Assembly: GCF_000212395.1 (NCBI RefSeq)
Contig: NC_015499.1
Coordinates: forward strand, 1,375,421 to 1,439,420
Length of the DNA: 64,000 bases
Reading direction: 5' to 3'
Source of the DNA: Thermodesulfobium narugense DSM 14796
GTDB lineage: Bacteria > Thermodesulfobiota > Thermodesulfobiia > Thermodesulfobiales > Thermodesulfobiaceae
This document shows, one piece after another, positions 7,701 through 17,039 of this stretch. Position 1 is the first letter of the stretch. Every line of letters starts with the position of its first letter. The notes under the pieces were generated by a model. It was not told the DNA's origin. It worked only from the letters and a program-made list of their open reading frames with translations, and did no database searches. The position numbers and the translations under genes were made by a program.

Positions 7701-9524
7701 AGGGTTAACCTCAGAAATTAAAGGCTCTACTACAACTCTGCCTGCAGTCAATGGCACTGCTGCTGCTGCAGCTGCTGCTCTAGCTTGAGATACGCTTTCT
7801 GGAATATCTTTTGGCCCTTGAGCGCAGCCAGCGATGTAGATCCCTTTAACTGAGGTCTCTACAGGATAGAGCTTAGTATGTAATTCTTTTAGGAACCCTT
7901 CTCCACCACATTGTATTCCAAGCTTTCTTCCAAGCTCTTCTATTCCAGGTGGAGGCTCGATTGCTGTAGCAAGAATAACCATATCAGATTCTAATTCCAC
8001 AGGAGCTCCCATATCAACGTCATATGCGCGCACGCGCAAACGATCGCCTGGTAACTCGTCTACCCCTCCCACACGGCCTCTTATCACTCTGATACCAAGT
8101 TCTCTGCAGTAAGTATAATATTCCTCAAAATCCTTACCTGCAGTACGCACGTCGATAAAGAATATATAGACGTTAAGATCTGGATATTTCTCTTTAATTA
8201 ATCTTGCCTCTTTTAACATATACATACAACAAACTTTGGAACAATAGCGATGATAATTCTTATCTCTGCTACCCACACATGAAATGAATGCAACTGTCTT
8301 GGGATGCTGATTGTCAGATGGTCTAAGAAGTTCGCCTTCCGTTGGACCAGTAGCAGAAAGTATTCTTTCAAACTGCAGCGAAGTAAGTACATTAGGCGAT
8401 TGAGGAGAATACTCTTTGAATGGAGTCTTGTCCATAGCCTTAAATCCAGTTGCTGCGATAATCGTGCCAACTTTTATTTCAATTATTTGACCGTTAGGAT
8501 CCCATGGTTTAGATCTATCGCATGCACCAGTTGGACACGCCTTTTCACAAGGAGCCAAAATTGGCTCTCCCGTTTTTGGATGAGTTTTTGGTTGAGTTCC
8601 AATAGTTCTGGCTGCACAGTTCAAACAGTGATCTATATCTACCACTGCCTTTTTGGGCACAGCCTGAGGAAATTCAATATATACGGCCTTTCTTTTGTCC
8701 ATATTTTCATTAAACTCATTATCTACTTTGCCTGGACAGGCCTCTACACAAGCACCACAACCAGTGCATTTATCCCAATCAATATAGGTCTGCTTTTTAC
8801 GCACAAGAACTTTGAAATTTCCTATAGATCCATCTATTGATTCCACTTCTGAATAAGTCAGAAGTTCAATATTTGGGTGCGTTCCAGCCGAAACCATTAT
8901 TGGAGTCAAAATACATGCTGAACAATCGTTTGTAGGGAAAGTTTTATCAAGTTTTGCCATATTTCCGCCAATTGAGGGTTGCCTGTCAAGTAGATAAACC
9001 TTATAGCCCATATTGGCAATATCAAGAGCAGCAAAAATGCCTGATACACCCGCCCCAATCACGAGAGTAGCTTTTGTGACATCGACATAAGAATCTTCTA
9101 AAGGTTCAGCTAATCTTACTTTAGCTACAGCACTTGCAACCAATTTTTTTGCTTTCTCTGTAGCCCCTGCTTTGTCATGCCAGTGTGCCCAGCTATCCTG
9201 GTCTCTAATATTAGCCATTTCAAAGAAATACTTGTTTAAGCCTGCATCTGCTACAGCTTTTCTAAAGATTGGTTCGTGAGTTCTGGGCGTACACGCAGCA
9301 ACAACAACTCTGTTTACAACACCATTTCTAATGTCTTCTTTGATTAACTCCTGCCCTGGGTCAGAACACATAAACATGTAATCTCTTGCAATGGCAACGT
9401 TGGGTAAAGATTCAGCAAATTTTCTGACCGCTTCGACGTCTACTGCACCTGCGATATTTTCACCGCAATGACATACGTAGACACCAATTTTAAGAGCATC
9501 TTCCCCGCTAGCACTCATACTCAT
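7488..9524 (-). CDS. hdrA: Heterodisulfide reductase subunit A (HdrA), flavin electron-bifurcating
   Basis: A 678-residue FAD protein that splits electrons from hydrogenase between ferredoxin and the HdrB disulfide site. In order: an N-terminal cysteine region (VCHCGEN, about 17-23), the FAD-binding fold (VIGAGVSG, about 155-162), the HdrA-type NDCSAC (199-204), a ferredoxin motif CTGCGACVEACP (253-264), a further cysteine set around 300-335, and a C-terminal two-cluster ferredoxin domain (about 610-670). It is the first gene of the operon, with a strong promoter at 9561-9589 and AAGGAGG before the ATG. The C-terminal ferredoxin domain is duplicated as the next gene. Confidence 0.95.
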   Translation of the reverse strand: MSMSASGEDALKIGVYVCHCGENIAGAVDVEAVRKFAESLPNVAIARDYMFMCSDPGQELIKEDIRNGVVNRVVVAACTPRTHEPIFRKAVADAGLNKYFFEMANIRDQDSWAHWHDKAGATEKAKKLVASAVAKVRLAEPLEDSYVDVTKATLVIGAGVSGIFAALDIANMGYKVYLLDRQPSIGGNMAKLDKTFPTNDCSACILTPIMVSAGTHPNIELLTYSEVESIDGSIGNFKVLVRKKQTYIDWDKCTGCGACVEACPGKVDNEFNENMDKRKAVYIEFPQAVPKKAVVDIDHCLNCAARTIGTQPKTHPKTGEPILAPCEKACPTGACDRSKPWDPNGQIIEIKVGTIIAATGFKAMDKTPFKEYSPQSPNVLTSLQFERILSATGPTEGELLRPSDNQHPKTVAFISCVGSRDKNYHRYCSKVCCMYMLKEARLIKEKYPDLNVYIFFIDVRTAGKDFEEYYTYCRELGIRVIRGRVGGVDELPGDRLRVRAYDVDMGAPVELESDMVILATAIEPPPGIEELGRKLGIQCGGEGFLKELHTKLYPVETSVKGIYIAGCAQGPKDIPESVSQARAAAAAAAVPLTAGRVVVEPLISEVNPDKCSGCGICLPLCPYSAISWKEYGDKKRAHIDPALCTGCGVCASACPSRAITLHGFTTEQIESQIEALTF

Positions 9525-9560
9525 CCCTCCTTGAGATTTTATAAAAACCGTCCTAAATTA

Positions 9561-9589
9561 AGTTTAAACTACTGATATACTAGTGTCAA
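9561..9589 (-). promoter_or_regulatory. Sigma-70 type promoter of the hdr-mvh operon
   Basis: On the minus strand a perfect -35 TTGACA (9584-9589) is followed after 17 bases by -10 TAAACT (9561-9566). Transcription would begin near 9554, about 30 bases before the hdrA ATG. It is among the best matches to the consensus in the window, in keeping with strong expression. Confidence 0.75.
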
Positions 9590-9890
9590 TTGTGATTTAA
9601 ACAATTAAAAATAAAAATATAATTATTCAATTTTCACTAAAAAATTAATTTAATTATTAAAATAGCTTTATTTAAAGCCATTAAATTAATATAGATAGGT
9701 TAAAATATTTATAAAATTAACTAATAACGCAGTTTTACTTATACATTAATAAATAAAGCTTATTATAAAAATAAGCCATCAATTTTATAACGAAATTTTG
9801 ATATCCGTTGGTAAATTTTTTTTAAAATTTTACAAACCATTGTAAATTATTTAAAATAAGTAAAACTAATAAAGAAGGAGTAAAAATTCT
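9590..9890. other. AT-rich divergent intergenic region between hdrA and valS
   Basis: With the hdrA leader this is a 366-base gap without a gene, almost entirely A/T. It contains several short imperfect palindromes (for example near 9650-9700 and 9808-9838). AAGGAG lies just before the valS ATG. No T-box features, the common leader of valS in Firmicutes, could be found, and no convincing valS promoter could be chosen among many AT-rich candidates. Confidence 0.5.
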
Positions 9891-12518
9891 ATGGACAAAA
9901 CATACCAACACAACATTACAGAGCAAAAAGTATTAAATTTTTGGCTAGAAAATCATATTTATCATGCTGATGTAAATTCTGACAAAAAAGCTTTTTCCAT
10001 AGTAATACCCCCGCCAAATGTAACAGGGTCTCTACACTTAGGGCATGCTCTTGATGATACGCTTCAAGACATAATTTGCAGGTATAAGAGGTTAAGAGGG
10101 TACGAAGTGTTATGGCTACCAGGAACAGATCATGCAGGTATAGCCACCCAAAACGTCGTTGAAAAAATGTTACAAAAGAAAGGCATTACCAGACATCAGC
10201 TTGGTAGAGAAAAGTTCGTAGAAAAGGTATGGGAATGGAAAGAACAATATGGGCAAAGAATTATTAATCAATTAAAGTCTTTAGGCGCTTCGTGTGATTG
10301 GGATAGAGAAAGGTTTACAATGGACGAGGTGCTCTCCAAATCTGTAAAAAAAGCTTTTGTAACACTTTACAATATGGGGTTGATATATAAAGGTACAAGA
10401 ATAATAAATTGGTGCCCTAGATGCTCTACTGCTTTAGCAGATCTAGAAGTAGAACATGAAGAGAAAGAAGACAAATTATATTTTGTAAGATATAGATTCT
10501 TTGAAAATCCAGATCAGTTCATTACAATAGCAACTACAAGACCTGAGACTATTTTTGCAGACACAGCGGTAGCTGTAAATCCAAAAGATGAAAGATACAA
10601 ATCTCTAATAGGGAAAAAAGTAATTGTTCCAATGTCTGAAAGAGTAGTAGAAATTATCTGTGATGAAAGAGTAGAAACAGACTTTGGCACAGGAGTTTTA
10701 AAGATAACGCCTGGGCACGATCCTACAGACTTTGAAATTGGTTTAGATCACAATCTTGAGGTATTAATAGCTATCAATTCTGATGGAAAGATGACTGAAA
10801 TTGCTGGTGAATTAAGGGGCTTAGATCGAGAAATTGCAAGAAAAAAATCTGTAGATATTCTTAGGAAAATCGGATCTCTTGAGAAGGTTGAAGATCTAAA
10901 ACACACAGTTGGGCATTGTTACAGGTGCAAAACGGTAATTGAGCCTTATGTATCTGAACAATGGTTTGTAAAAAGTGCACCTCTTGCAAAAAAAGCAATA
11001 GATGCAGTAAAAAGTGATATTATTCAATTCTTTCCAGAAAGATGGGAGAAAATATACTTCGATTGGCTTGAAAATATAAAAGATTGGTGTATATCAAGGC
11101 AGATTTGGTGGGGTCACAGGATACCTGCTTGGTATTGCAACAACTGCAATGAGATTATTGTTTCTGAAGACGAACCAAAGAAGTGTCCAAAATGTAATTC
11201 AAGCGACTTAAGACAGGATGAAGATGTATTGGATACATGGTTCTCTTCTTCACTATGGCCTTTCTCTACAATGGGATGGCCAGATAATACTCCAGAATTA
11301 AAAAAGTTCTTCCCCACAAGCGTTCTTGTTACTGGTTTTGACATAATATATTTTTGGGTAGCGAGAATGATTATGATGAGCATTGCTTTAACTGGTAAAG
11401 AGCCATTCAAAAATGTTATAATCCACGGTTTAGTAAGAGATTCTCAAGGCAGAAAAATGAGCAAATCTGTTGGAAACGTCATTGATCCGATGGATATCAT
11501 TGAAGAATCAGGTGCAGATGCACTGAGATTCTCTTTAGCTAGCCTTTCAAACCCCGCTGGCCAAGACATAAAGATGTCCAAAGAAAAGGTTAAAGGGGCG
11601 CGTAACTTCGCTAACAAGCTTTGGAATACAGCAAGATTCGTTTTAGGATACGAAAAATATTTTACTAACTACAATATATCAATTGAAGATATTAATGATA
11701 TGGAACCTGAAGACATTTGGATACTTTCAAGATCAATCTCGGTTATAAAAAATTTGTGCCAAAAATTAGATGAATATAATTTTTCGGCAGCTTCTACAGA
11801 AGTTTATAATTTTATATGGGATGAATTTTGCGATTGGTATATCGAGCTTACCAAGTTCAGAATAAATAACAATTTTAAAAGTGTACTAGCTATAAAAGTG
11901 CTATTTTATGTTTTCAAACAATCTTTAATTATGTTACATCCTTTTATGCCATTTATTACTGAAGATTTGTATAGAAGATTGCCGGAAAACAAGGGTTCAA
12001 TAACCTTTGAAACCTTGAAAAAGTTTGATTATCCGTTAAATTTAGAAAAACTTAAAAATATGAATGCTCTTATTGAAGCTACCAAATGTACACGAAAATT
12101 AAGAAGTGAATATAAGGTTGCACCAAATCATATAACTGAACCTATCTTAGTTATGTCAGATGATATTAAGAGTAACTTTATTTCTGAAATGGAAAAGTAT
12201 TGCTTTCTTACAAAATCCGAAAATCCGAAAATTTCATCGGAAATACCAACAAACTTAAAGGGGTACGCTATAGAAAGAGACTCTTCTATTACTGTCTTAT
12301 TATATCTGAAGAAGGAAGAGCAAGAAAGAAGCAGAGAATTAATAGAAAAAAATCTTCAAAAGTTGTTAAAAGAATCCGAAATTTCAGAACAAAGGTTAAG
12401 CGATCCTAACTTTTTAAATTCAGCTCCTAAGGAGGTAATAGAATCCGAAAAAGAAAAGTTAGATAACCAAAAAAAATCAATTGAAATCCTAGAAAGAAAA
12501 TTAAGTTTCTTAAAATGA
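9891..12518 (+). CDS. valS: Valine-tRNA ligase
   Basis: An 875-residue class I aminoacyl-tRNA synthetase charging tRNA-Val. HIGH motif HLGH (49-52), KMSKS (522-526), an editing domain between them, and two cysteine pairs (CYRCKT and CNNCNEI with CPKCNS) suggest bound zinc. The C-terminal 65 or so residues form the tRNA-binding coiled coil. Length is normal. It starts after AAGGAG and overlaps folC by four bases (ATGA), so the two genes are coupled; the valS-folC pair is common in bacteria. Confidence 0.97.
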   Translation: MDKTYQHNITEQKVLNFWLENHIYHADVNSDKKAFSIVIPPPNVTGSLHLGHALDDTLQDIICRYKRLRGYEVLWLPGTDHAGIATQNVVEKMLQKKGITRHQLGREKFVEKVWEWKEQYGQRIINQLKSLGASCDWDRERFTMDEVLSKSVKKAFVTLYNMGLIYKGTRIINWCPRCSTALADLEVEHEEKEDKLYFVRYRFFENPDQFITIATTRPETIFADTAVAVNPKDERYKSLIGKKVIVPMSERVVEIICDERVETDFGTGVLKITPGHDPTDFEIGLDHNLEVLIAINSDGKMTEIAGELRGLDREIARKKSVDILRKIGSLEKVEDLKHTVGHCYRCKTVIEPYVSEQWFVKSAPLAKKAIDAVKSDIIQFFPERWEKIYFDWLENIKDWCISRQIWWGHRIPAWYCNNCNEIIVSEDEPKKCPKCNSSDLRQDEDVLDTWFSSSLWPFSTMGWPDNTPELKKFFPTSVLVTGFDIIYFWVARMIMMSIALTGKEPFKNVIIHGLVRDSQGRKMSKSVGNVIDPMDIIEESGADALRFSLASLSNPAGQDIKMSKEKVKGARNFANKLWNTARFVLGYEKYFTNYNISIEDINDMEPEDIWILSRSISVIKNLCQKLDEYNFSAASTEVYNFIWDEFCDWYIELTKFRINNNFKSVLAIKVLFYVFKQSLIMLHPFMPFITEDLYRRLPENKGSITFETLKKFDYPLNLEKLKNMNALIEATKCTRKLRSEYKVAPNHITEPILVMSDDIKSNFISEMEKYCFLTKSENPKISSEIPTNLKGYAIERDSSITVLLYLKKEEQERSRELIEKNLQKLLKESEISEQRLSDPNFLNSAPKEVIESEKEKLDNQKKSIEILERKLSFLK

Positions 12519-13798
12519 GTGAAAAAAATTTTATTAATTTAATCAGAACTATTTCAGTAGAACACTGGAATTTTGGCCTTGAAAGAGTTAAAAATGCTCT
12601 TGAATTATTGGGATTAAATAAATTGCCTTACAAAACAGTACTAGTCGGCGGGACAAACGGCAAAGGTTCTACAGTTAAATTTATACAACACATATTGGTA
12701 GAACATGGTATAAAAACAGGGCTTTTTACCTCTCCTCATTTAATTGAATATAACGAGAGATTCAATATTAACTTGAACAACCTCCCCTATCCTGTTTTAA
12801 TTGAAGGACTCAATGAAATAAAAGATAAGATAAAAACCTTAAACTTAACCGAGTTTGAAGTTCTTACAATATTAGCTCTTTACTTATTCAAAAAACTCTC
12901 AGTTGACGTTTGTATTCTTGAAGTTGGTTTAGGCGGTAGACTTGACGCCACAAATGCTATAGAACCTGATATCAGCGTGTTAACGAAAATAGATATCGAT
13001 CACAGAAATTATCTCGGAAACACAATAGAAGAAATAGTAAAAGAAAAGACAAAAATTTCTAGAAAAGATAAAAAATTAATTATTGCAAAACAAAATAATG
13101 AAACCCTTAACCTAATACTTGAAGATATTGATTTGATTGGTTCAAACCCAATTTTATCAGATGACGAAGTGAAAACAAAATTTAAATCAAATAAAGTAAA
13201 GTTTATTTTTAATGAGTTTGAAACAGATTATATAACACCATCTCTTATAGCTGATTATCAGATAGAGAATATGAAGACTGCTCTTGTCACTTCTTATATC
13301 TTTTTAAGAGATTTACTTAATGTAAGATTTGAACATCAAAAATTTCAAAGGGCAATAGAGCAAACTAGCTGGCCAGGAAGATTTCAAATAATTAAAAGAA
13401 GCCCTTTATTATTGCTCGACGGATCTCACAATCCATCAGGTTTTAAAGCTTTAAGTAAATCATTAGAAAAAATTTTGAAATATGAAAAAGCAATTTTTAT
13501 TGTTGGAATTTTAAAGGATAAGGATGCAGAAAATATGATAGATAAGATTATTCCGTTTTCAAAAGAAATAATATTTACTCAGGTACCATCGAATAGAACA
13601 ATGACTTTAGAAGATTACAAAAAGATCTTTAGTAATCTTAATTTTACTTATATGAATATCGAAGAAGTAAAAATGTTTATTTTAGAACGTTGTCCTTTTG
13701 AAAACATAGTGGTCTGTGGTTCACTTTATCTGATAGGTGAGATCTTAAAAACTTTTCAGCAAAACAGCAATTCAAATATTAACTTAACTGCTAACTAA
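12515..13798 (+). CDS. folC: Folylpolyglutamate synthase / dihydrofolate synthase
   Basis: A 427-residue Mur-ligase-family ATPase that adds glutamate to folate and may also join dihydropteroate to glutamate. The P-loop GGTNGKGST is at 45-53, followed by the family signature EVGLGGRLDATN and the C-terminal DGSHNPSG. It is coupled to valS by a four-base overlap. Confidence 0.93.
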   Translation: MSEKNFINLIRTISVEHWNFGLERVKNALELLGLNKLPYKTVLVGGTNGKGSTVKFIQHILVEHGIKTGLFTSPHLIEYNERFNINLNNLPYPVLIEGLNEIKDKIKTLNLTEFEVLTILALYLFKKLSVDVCILEVGLGGRLDATNAIEPDISVLTKIDIDHRNYLGNTIEEIVKEKTKISRKDKKLIIAKQNNETLNLILEDIDLIGSNPILSDDEVKTKFKSNKVKFIFNEFETDYITPSLIADYQIENMKTALVTSYIFLRDLLNVRFEHQKFQRAIEQTSWPGRFQIIKRSPLLLLDGSHNPSGFKALSKSLEKILKYEKAIFIVGILKDKDAENMIDKIIPFSKEIIFTQVPSNRTMTLEDYKKIFSNLNFTYMNIEEVKMFILERCPFENIVVCGSLYLIGEILKTFQQNSNSNINLTAN

Positions 13799-13814
13799 AT
13801 AAAGGGGTATGAAA

Positions 13815-14171
13815 ATGAAAGAAAAGTTGAAGTTTATAATTTTTGGAATATTAGGAGGATTGGCTTCAGGACTACTTGGAATTGGGGGTGGTTTAGTATT
13901 TGTTCCTCTTTTAACAAACTATGCCGAATACTCTCAAAAAGAGGCGCATGCCACTTCGCTTGGCGCAATTATTCCTGCAGGTATTGCAGGCGCTCTTATA
14001 TACAATGTAAATGGCCTAAACAACCTTGCAGACAGCATCTATCTGGCTTTAGGAGGCATTTTAGGTGCTCAAATCGGTTCAAGAGCAATGTACAAATTTT
14101 CAAACAAATGGCTTAGAAAGGCGTTTGGAGTCTTTCTCTTATTAATGAGTATAAGGATGGTGTTAAAGTGA
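13815..14171 (+). CDS. Half-size TauE/SafE (TSUP) transporter, A-type half
   Basis: About 118 residues, half the usual length of sulfite/organosulfonate exporters of the TauE/SafE family, which normally contain two such repeats in one chain. The repeat signature GLASGLLGIGGGLVFVPLL is at the N-terminus, followed by the HATSLGAI segment and three further hydrophobic helices. A second ATG at 13815 is preferred over 13809 because AAAGGGG lies at correct spacing. Its stop overlaps the GTG of the next gene by four bases, so the halves are made together and probably pair into one transporter. The substrate could be sulfite, sulfate or an organic anion; in a sulfite reducer sulfur oxyanions are plausible. 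Confidence 0.85.
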   Translation: MKEKLKFIIFGILGGLASGLLGIGGGLVFVPLLTNYAEYSQKEAHATSLGAIIPAGIAGALIYNVNGLNNLADSIYLALGGILGAQIGSRAMYKFSNKWLRKAFGVFLLLMSIRMVLK

Positions 14172-14518
14172 ACGTTATAATATTTCTTGTCATAGGACTT
14201 TTTACAGGTATTGTTAGCGGAATGATGGGAGTTGGAGGCGGGCTTGTGATGATACCCGCAATGGTGCTTCTTATGTCTATTCCTCAAAGTATGGCACAAG
14301 GCATATCACTGGCCGCAATAGTGCCAATAAGCCTGATGGGTGCATGGGTACATTTTAAGAAGGGAGGATTAAAAAAAGACGCTATTTGGATTGGTTTAGG
14401 AGCAGTGCTTGGCGCATCTATTACAAGCAGCATAATTCCGTATATACCTATAAACGCTTTAAAAATAATATTTTCTTTAGTTTTATTTTATTTTGCTTTA
14501 AGGATGATATTGAAATAA
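14168..14518 (+). CDS. Half-size TauE/SafE (TSUP) transporter, B-type half
   Basis: A 116-residue membrane protein starting at GTG 14168 inside the end of the preceding gene. It carries its own repeat signature, GIVSGMMGVGGGLVMIPAM, and ends in a hydrophobic helix ALKIIFSLVLFYFALRMIL. It matches the second repeat of full-length TauE/SafE proteins, whereas its two neighbours resemble each other and the first repeat. The tight overlap suggests a heterodimer of the two halves. Confidence 0.85.
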   Translation: MNVIIFLVIGLFTGIVSGMMGVGGGLVMIPAMVLLMSIPQSMAQGISLAAIVPISLMGAWVHFKKGGLKKDAIWIGLGAVLGASITSSIIPYIPINALKIIFSLVLFYFALRMILK

Positions 14519-14537
14519 TTTTAAGAGGTGAAACAGT

Positions 14538-14903
14538 TTGAACAAACGCAAACTTTTACTAGTCTTCATCGGTCTGTGTGGGGGTATGGCATCTGGATTG
14601 CTTGGTATAGGTGGCGGTATAATATTTGTTCCCTTACTGATTTCAATTGCAAAATTTAATCAAAAGGATGCTCATGCTACATCAGTAGGCGCCATAGTGC
14701 CTGCTGTAATAGTCGGAGCTGCGATTTACGGATTAAACAAATTTGACAATTTAGGTGACAGCATATATTTAGGTGTAGGCGGTATTATAGGAGCTCAGAT
14801 TGGTGCAAGACTAATGTACAAAATTTCAAACAAACAGCTTAAAAAAGGGTTTGGAATTTTACTTGTAATAGTTGCTATCAGGATGATTATGTCATGGGTA
14901 TAA
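14538..14903 (+). CDS. Half-size TauE/SafE transporter, second A-type copy
   Basis: A 121-residue paralogue of the gene at 13815-14171: GGMASGLLGIGGGIIFVPLL, KDAHATSVGAIVPA and the IYLGVGGIIGAQIGARLMYK block match it almost position for position. It starts at TTG 14538 after AGAGGTG. The B-type partner that should follow is missing except for a short relic (14902-14985), so this copy may be unpaired or share the B half at 14168-14518. Confidence 0.85.
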   Translation: MNKRKLLLVFIGLCGGMASGLLGIGGGIIFVPLLISIAKFNQKDAHATSVGAIVPAVIVGAAIYGLNKFDNLGDSIYLGVGGIIGAQIGARLMYKISNKQLKKGFGILLVIVAIRMIMSWV

Positions 14904-14985
14904 TCATTGCAAAGCTATTATATCTTTTGAGATGATATTTTCCTTTATCCTTTTGTTTTTAGCAGTAAGAATGATTATTTTTTAG
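14902..14985 (+). pseudogene. Relic of a fourth (B-type) TauE/SafE half gene
   Basis: Read in frame from 14902, the last residues MIFSFILLFLAVRMIIF, ending at TAG 14983-14985, match the C-terminal helix of the B-type half (IIFSLVLFYFALRMILK). Only about 20 codons remain and there is no start region. An A-B-A-B duplication followed by deletion of most of the last B copy explains it. The TAG overlaps the ribosome site of aroQ. Confidence 0.7.
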
Positions 14986-14995
14986 GAGGTAGATT

Positions 14996-15448
14996 ATGAA
15001 GAAAATATTAGTTATAAATGGTCCAAACCTTAATATGTTAGGAACTAGGGAACCAAATATTTACGGCAGTATTACTCTACATGGTTTGGAAGAGTTAATA
15101 TTAAACTTCGCAAAGGAACTTGAAATGAAAGTAGACTTCTTTCAGTCAAATCATGAAGGCGATATTATAGATAAAATTCATAGGACTTTCGATGCATATG
15201 ATGCTTTTATAATTAATCCAGGTGCTTTCACTCACTATTCCTATGCAATAAGGGATGCTATAGCCTCAATTACTATCCCTGTTATAGAAGTACATCTCTC
15301 AAACGTTCATGCAAGAGAAGAGTTTAGAAAATCATCAGTAATAGCACCAGTTTGTCTTGGCCAAATAAGCGGATTAGGCGAACTATCCTATATAGCTGCT
15401 ATAGTTGCCCTGGACAAATATTTACAAAAGTTAGAAAAAAGGGCGTAA
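14996..15448 (+). CDS. aroQ: Type II 3-dehydroquinate dehydratase
   Basis: A 150-residue shikimate-pathway enzyme converting 3-dehydroquinate to 3-dehydroshikimate. The hallmark NGPNLNMLGTREPNIYG with catalytic Tyr23, the QSNHEG segment, NPGAFTHYS and VHLSNVHAREEFR are all present. Length is normal. It starts with ATG after AGGAGG. Confidence 0.96.
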   Translation: MKKILVINGPNLNMLGTREPNIYGSITLHGLEELILNFAKELEMKVDFFQSNHEGDIIDKIHRTFDAYDAFIINPGAFTHYSYAIRDAIASITIPVIEVHLSNVHAREEFRKSSVIAPVCLGQISGLGELSYIAAIVALDKYLQKLEKRA

Positions 15449-15498
15449 TAATTTAAATTTAATAATTATAACTATTTATTGATATTATTTTATTGAGA

Positions 15499-15801
15499 CT
15501 ACTCCTTTTCGGGCATTCCTGAATATACTATTCCGTACTTTGTAAGTATTTTTGCCTTACCTCTTACTTTCATTGCTGAAGTATTATCAGTGAACTGCGC
15601 TATCACCACTTCGCCCGCGTCAATTCTTTCAGAATGATGAAATTTTGTTTCTTTTCCTCTTGTCATACCAGATATCATTACCCCATCAGCCAAAGCTTTT
15701 ATTACTACATAATCTGCTAAGGTAGAAATAGGCTTTGTATCAAGAGGAAGCATAAAGTTTTCTACCTTTTCCTCCATGTTATTGTTATCTGATTTATCCA
15801 T
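15499..15801 (-). CDS. mtrB: trp RNA-binding attenuation protein (TRAP)
   Basis: About 100 residues; from residue 33 of the longest frame it aligns throughout with Bacillus TRAP, the 11-subunit ring that binds (G/U)AG repeats when charged with tryptophan. The tryptophan pocket is kept ([14 protein letters not shown], with the equivalents of Thr25, Thr30 and His33/34; QFTDNTSA with Thr49 and Thr52). RNA-contact residues Lys56 and Arg58 are kept (KVRG), while Lys37 is Arg. There is an extra N-terminal arm of about 25 residues. The start at 15801 (AAGG nine bases before) is preferred to 15810, which has no room for a ribosome site. It overlaps hisIE by a few bases. No trp genes lie in the window. 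Confidence 0.88.
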   Translation of the reverse strand: MDKSDNNNMEEKVENFMLPLDTKPISTLADYVVIKALADGVMISGMTRGKETKFHHSERIDAGEVVIAQFTDNTSAMKVRGKAKILTKYGIVYSGMPEKE

Positions 15802-16444
15802 TTTTCTCATCCTTCTTTCTTCTAATTAATTCTTCATAAATATTATCAAAGCTTAAACCAAAGGTATAAAGTGAAAGAGCTAAATGAAAATATAGGTCTG
15901 TTATCTCGTAAACAAATTCACTTCTATCTTCTTTCATACCAGCTATAATTGCCTCAACAGCTTCTTCCCCAAGTTTTTGAAGTATCCTGCTTTTTCCTTT
16001 GTTAAGTAGTCTGCTAACATATGAATCTGGTTTTGGACTTTCTTCTCTATCTTTAAAAACAGAAAATAGATATGGCAAGACAGCTGACTTAGACTTTGCT
16101 TCTACTAATTTGTTATTGTCTATCTTCCTATAAAAACAGCTTCTGTTTCCTGTATGACAGGCAATTCCTCCAACTTGCTCTACCAAAACAAGAAGAGTGT
16201 CCTCATCGCAATCAATTCTTATCTCTTTAACCCTTTGGATATGACCGCTTGTCTCGCCTTTATGCCATAAGCACTTTCTCGATCTGCTGTAAAACCACGT
16301 TTCGTTAGTTTCAATTGTCTTTTTTAAGGATTCCTCGTTCATATACGCCATCATTAAAACTTCTAACGTATAAAAATCCTGAACAATAGCAGGAACCAGG
16401 CCAGAATTATCAAATTTAATTTTGGATACTATATCATCTATCAA
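15794..16444 (-). CDS. hisIE: HisIE: phosphoribosyl-AMP cyclohydrolase / phosphoribosyl-ATP pyrophosphatase
   Basis: A 216-residue fusion for steps two and three of histidine synthesis. Residues 1-110 are HisI ([33 protein letters not shown] with the metal-binding Asp and Cys residues); the rest is the helical HisE part ([19 protein letters not shown]). It begins with TTG overlapping the frr stop by four bases. No other his genes are present, so this is an isolated his gene placed in a translation operon. Confidence 0.94.
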   Translation of the reverse strand: MIDDIVSKIKFDNSGLVPAIVQDFYTLEVLMMAYMNEESLKKTIETNETWFYSRSRKCLWHKGETSGHIQRVKEIRIDCDEDTLLVLVEQVGGIACHTGNRSCFYRKIDNNKLVEAKSKSAVLPYLFSVFKDREESPKPDSYVSRLLNKGKSRILQKLGEEAVEAIIAGMKEDRSEFVYEITDLYFHLALSLYTFGLSFDNIYEELIRRKKDEKNG

Positions 16445-16998
16445 TCGTTTAGTATCTCCTTTTCCTTGTTAGAAAGAAGTTTATCAATTTCTTGAATATA
16501 AGAATCCGTTATTTTTTGAAATTCGTTTTTAAATCTCTTCAGATCATCTTCTGAAATCTCTTTATTTTTTGCTCTTTTCTCCAGAATTTCAAGTTCGTCT
16601 CGCCTTATGTTTCTCACAGCTACCCTAGCCTCTTCAGCCATCTTTTTTACAACTTTTACAAGCTCCTTCCTTCTCTCTTGAGTTAGAGTAGGAATCACTA
16701 TTCTCAAAACCATCCCATCTACTTGAGGAGTAAGTCCTAAATCAGATAATCTAATTGCTTTATCCACTGCTTGAAGAGCATTCTTATCGTAAACGTTTAT
16801 GAGGAGTGTCCTTGCATCTTGTTGCGAAACATTCGCAAGTTGTTTGATGGGAACAGTGGTTCCATAATAATCAACTTTTACGTGATCTAAAAGAGCAGGA
16901 GATGCTCTTCCTGTTCTTACAGAAGCAAACTCTTTTGAAAGATTATCAACAGCTTTTGACATTCTCTGTCTTAAGTGTTCTATTTCTTTTGAATTCAA
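16441..16998 (-). CDS. frr: Ribosome recycling factor
   Basis: A 185-residue factor that splits post-termination ribosomes with EF-G. The typical N-terminus ([21 protein letters not shown]) and the [16 protein letters not shown] segment are present. It follows pyrH in the usual rpsB-tsf-pyrH-frr order. The start is TTG at 16998 after GGAGGTG. Confidence 0.96.
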   Translation of the reverse strand: MNSKEIEHLRQRMSKAVDNLSKEFASVRTGRASPALLDHVKVDYYGTTVPIKQLANVSQQDARTLLINVYDKNALQAVDKAIRLSDLGLTPQVDGMVLRIVIPTLTQERRKELVKVVKKMAEEARVAVRNIRRDELEILEKRAKNKEISEDDLKRFKNEFQKITDSYIQEIDKLLSNKEKEILND

Positions 16999-17039
16999 TT
17001 AATACACCTCCTTTTTTCAGATGTTAATTGAAAAATTAT

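Noticed and set aside
8304-8840. 178-codon plus-strand frame opposite hdrA
   Set aside because: No ribosome site, no recognisable family, and it mirrors the codon structure of hdrA on the other strand.
9525-9890. T-box riboswitch upstream of valS
   Set aside because: No conserved T-box sequence, specifier loop or terminator/antiterminator pair is visible; the region is simply AT-rich with short palindromes.
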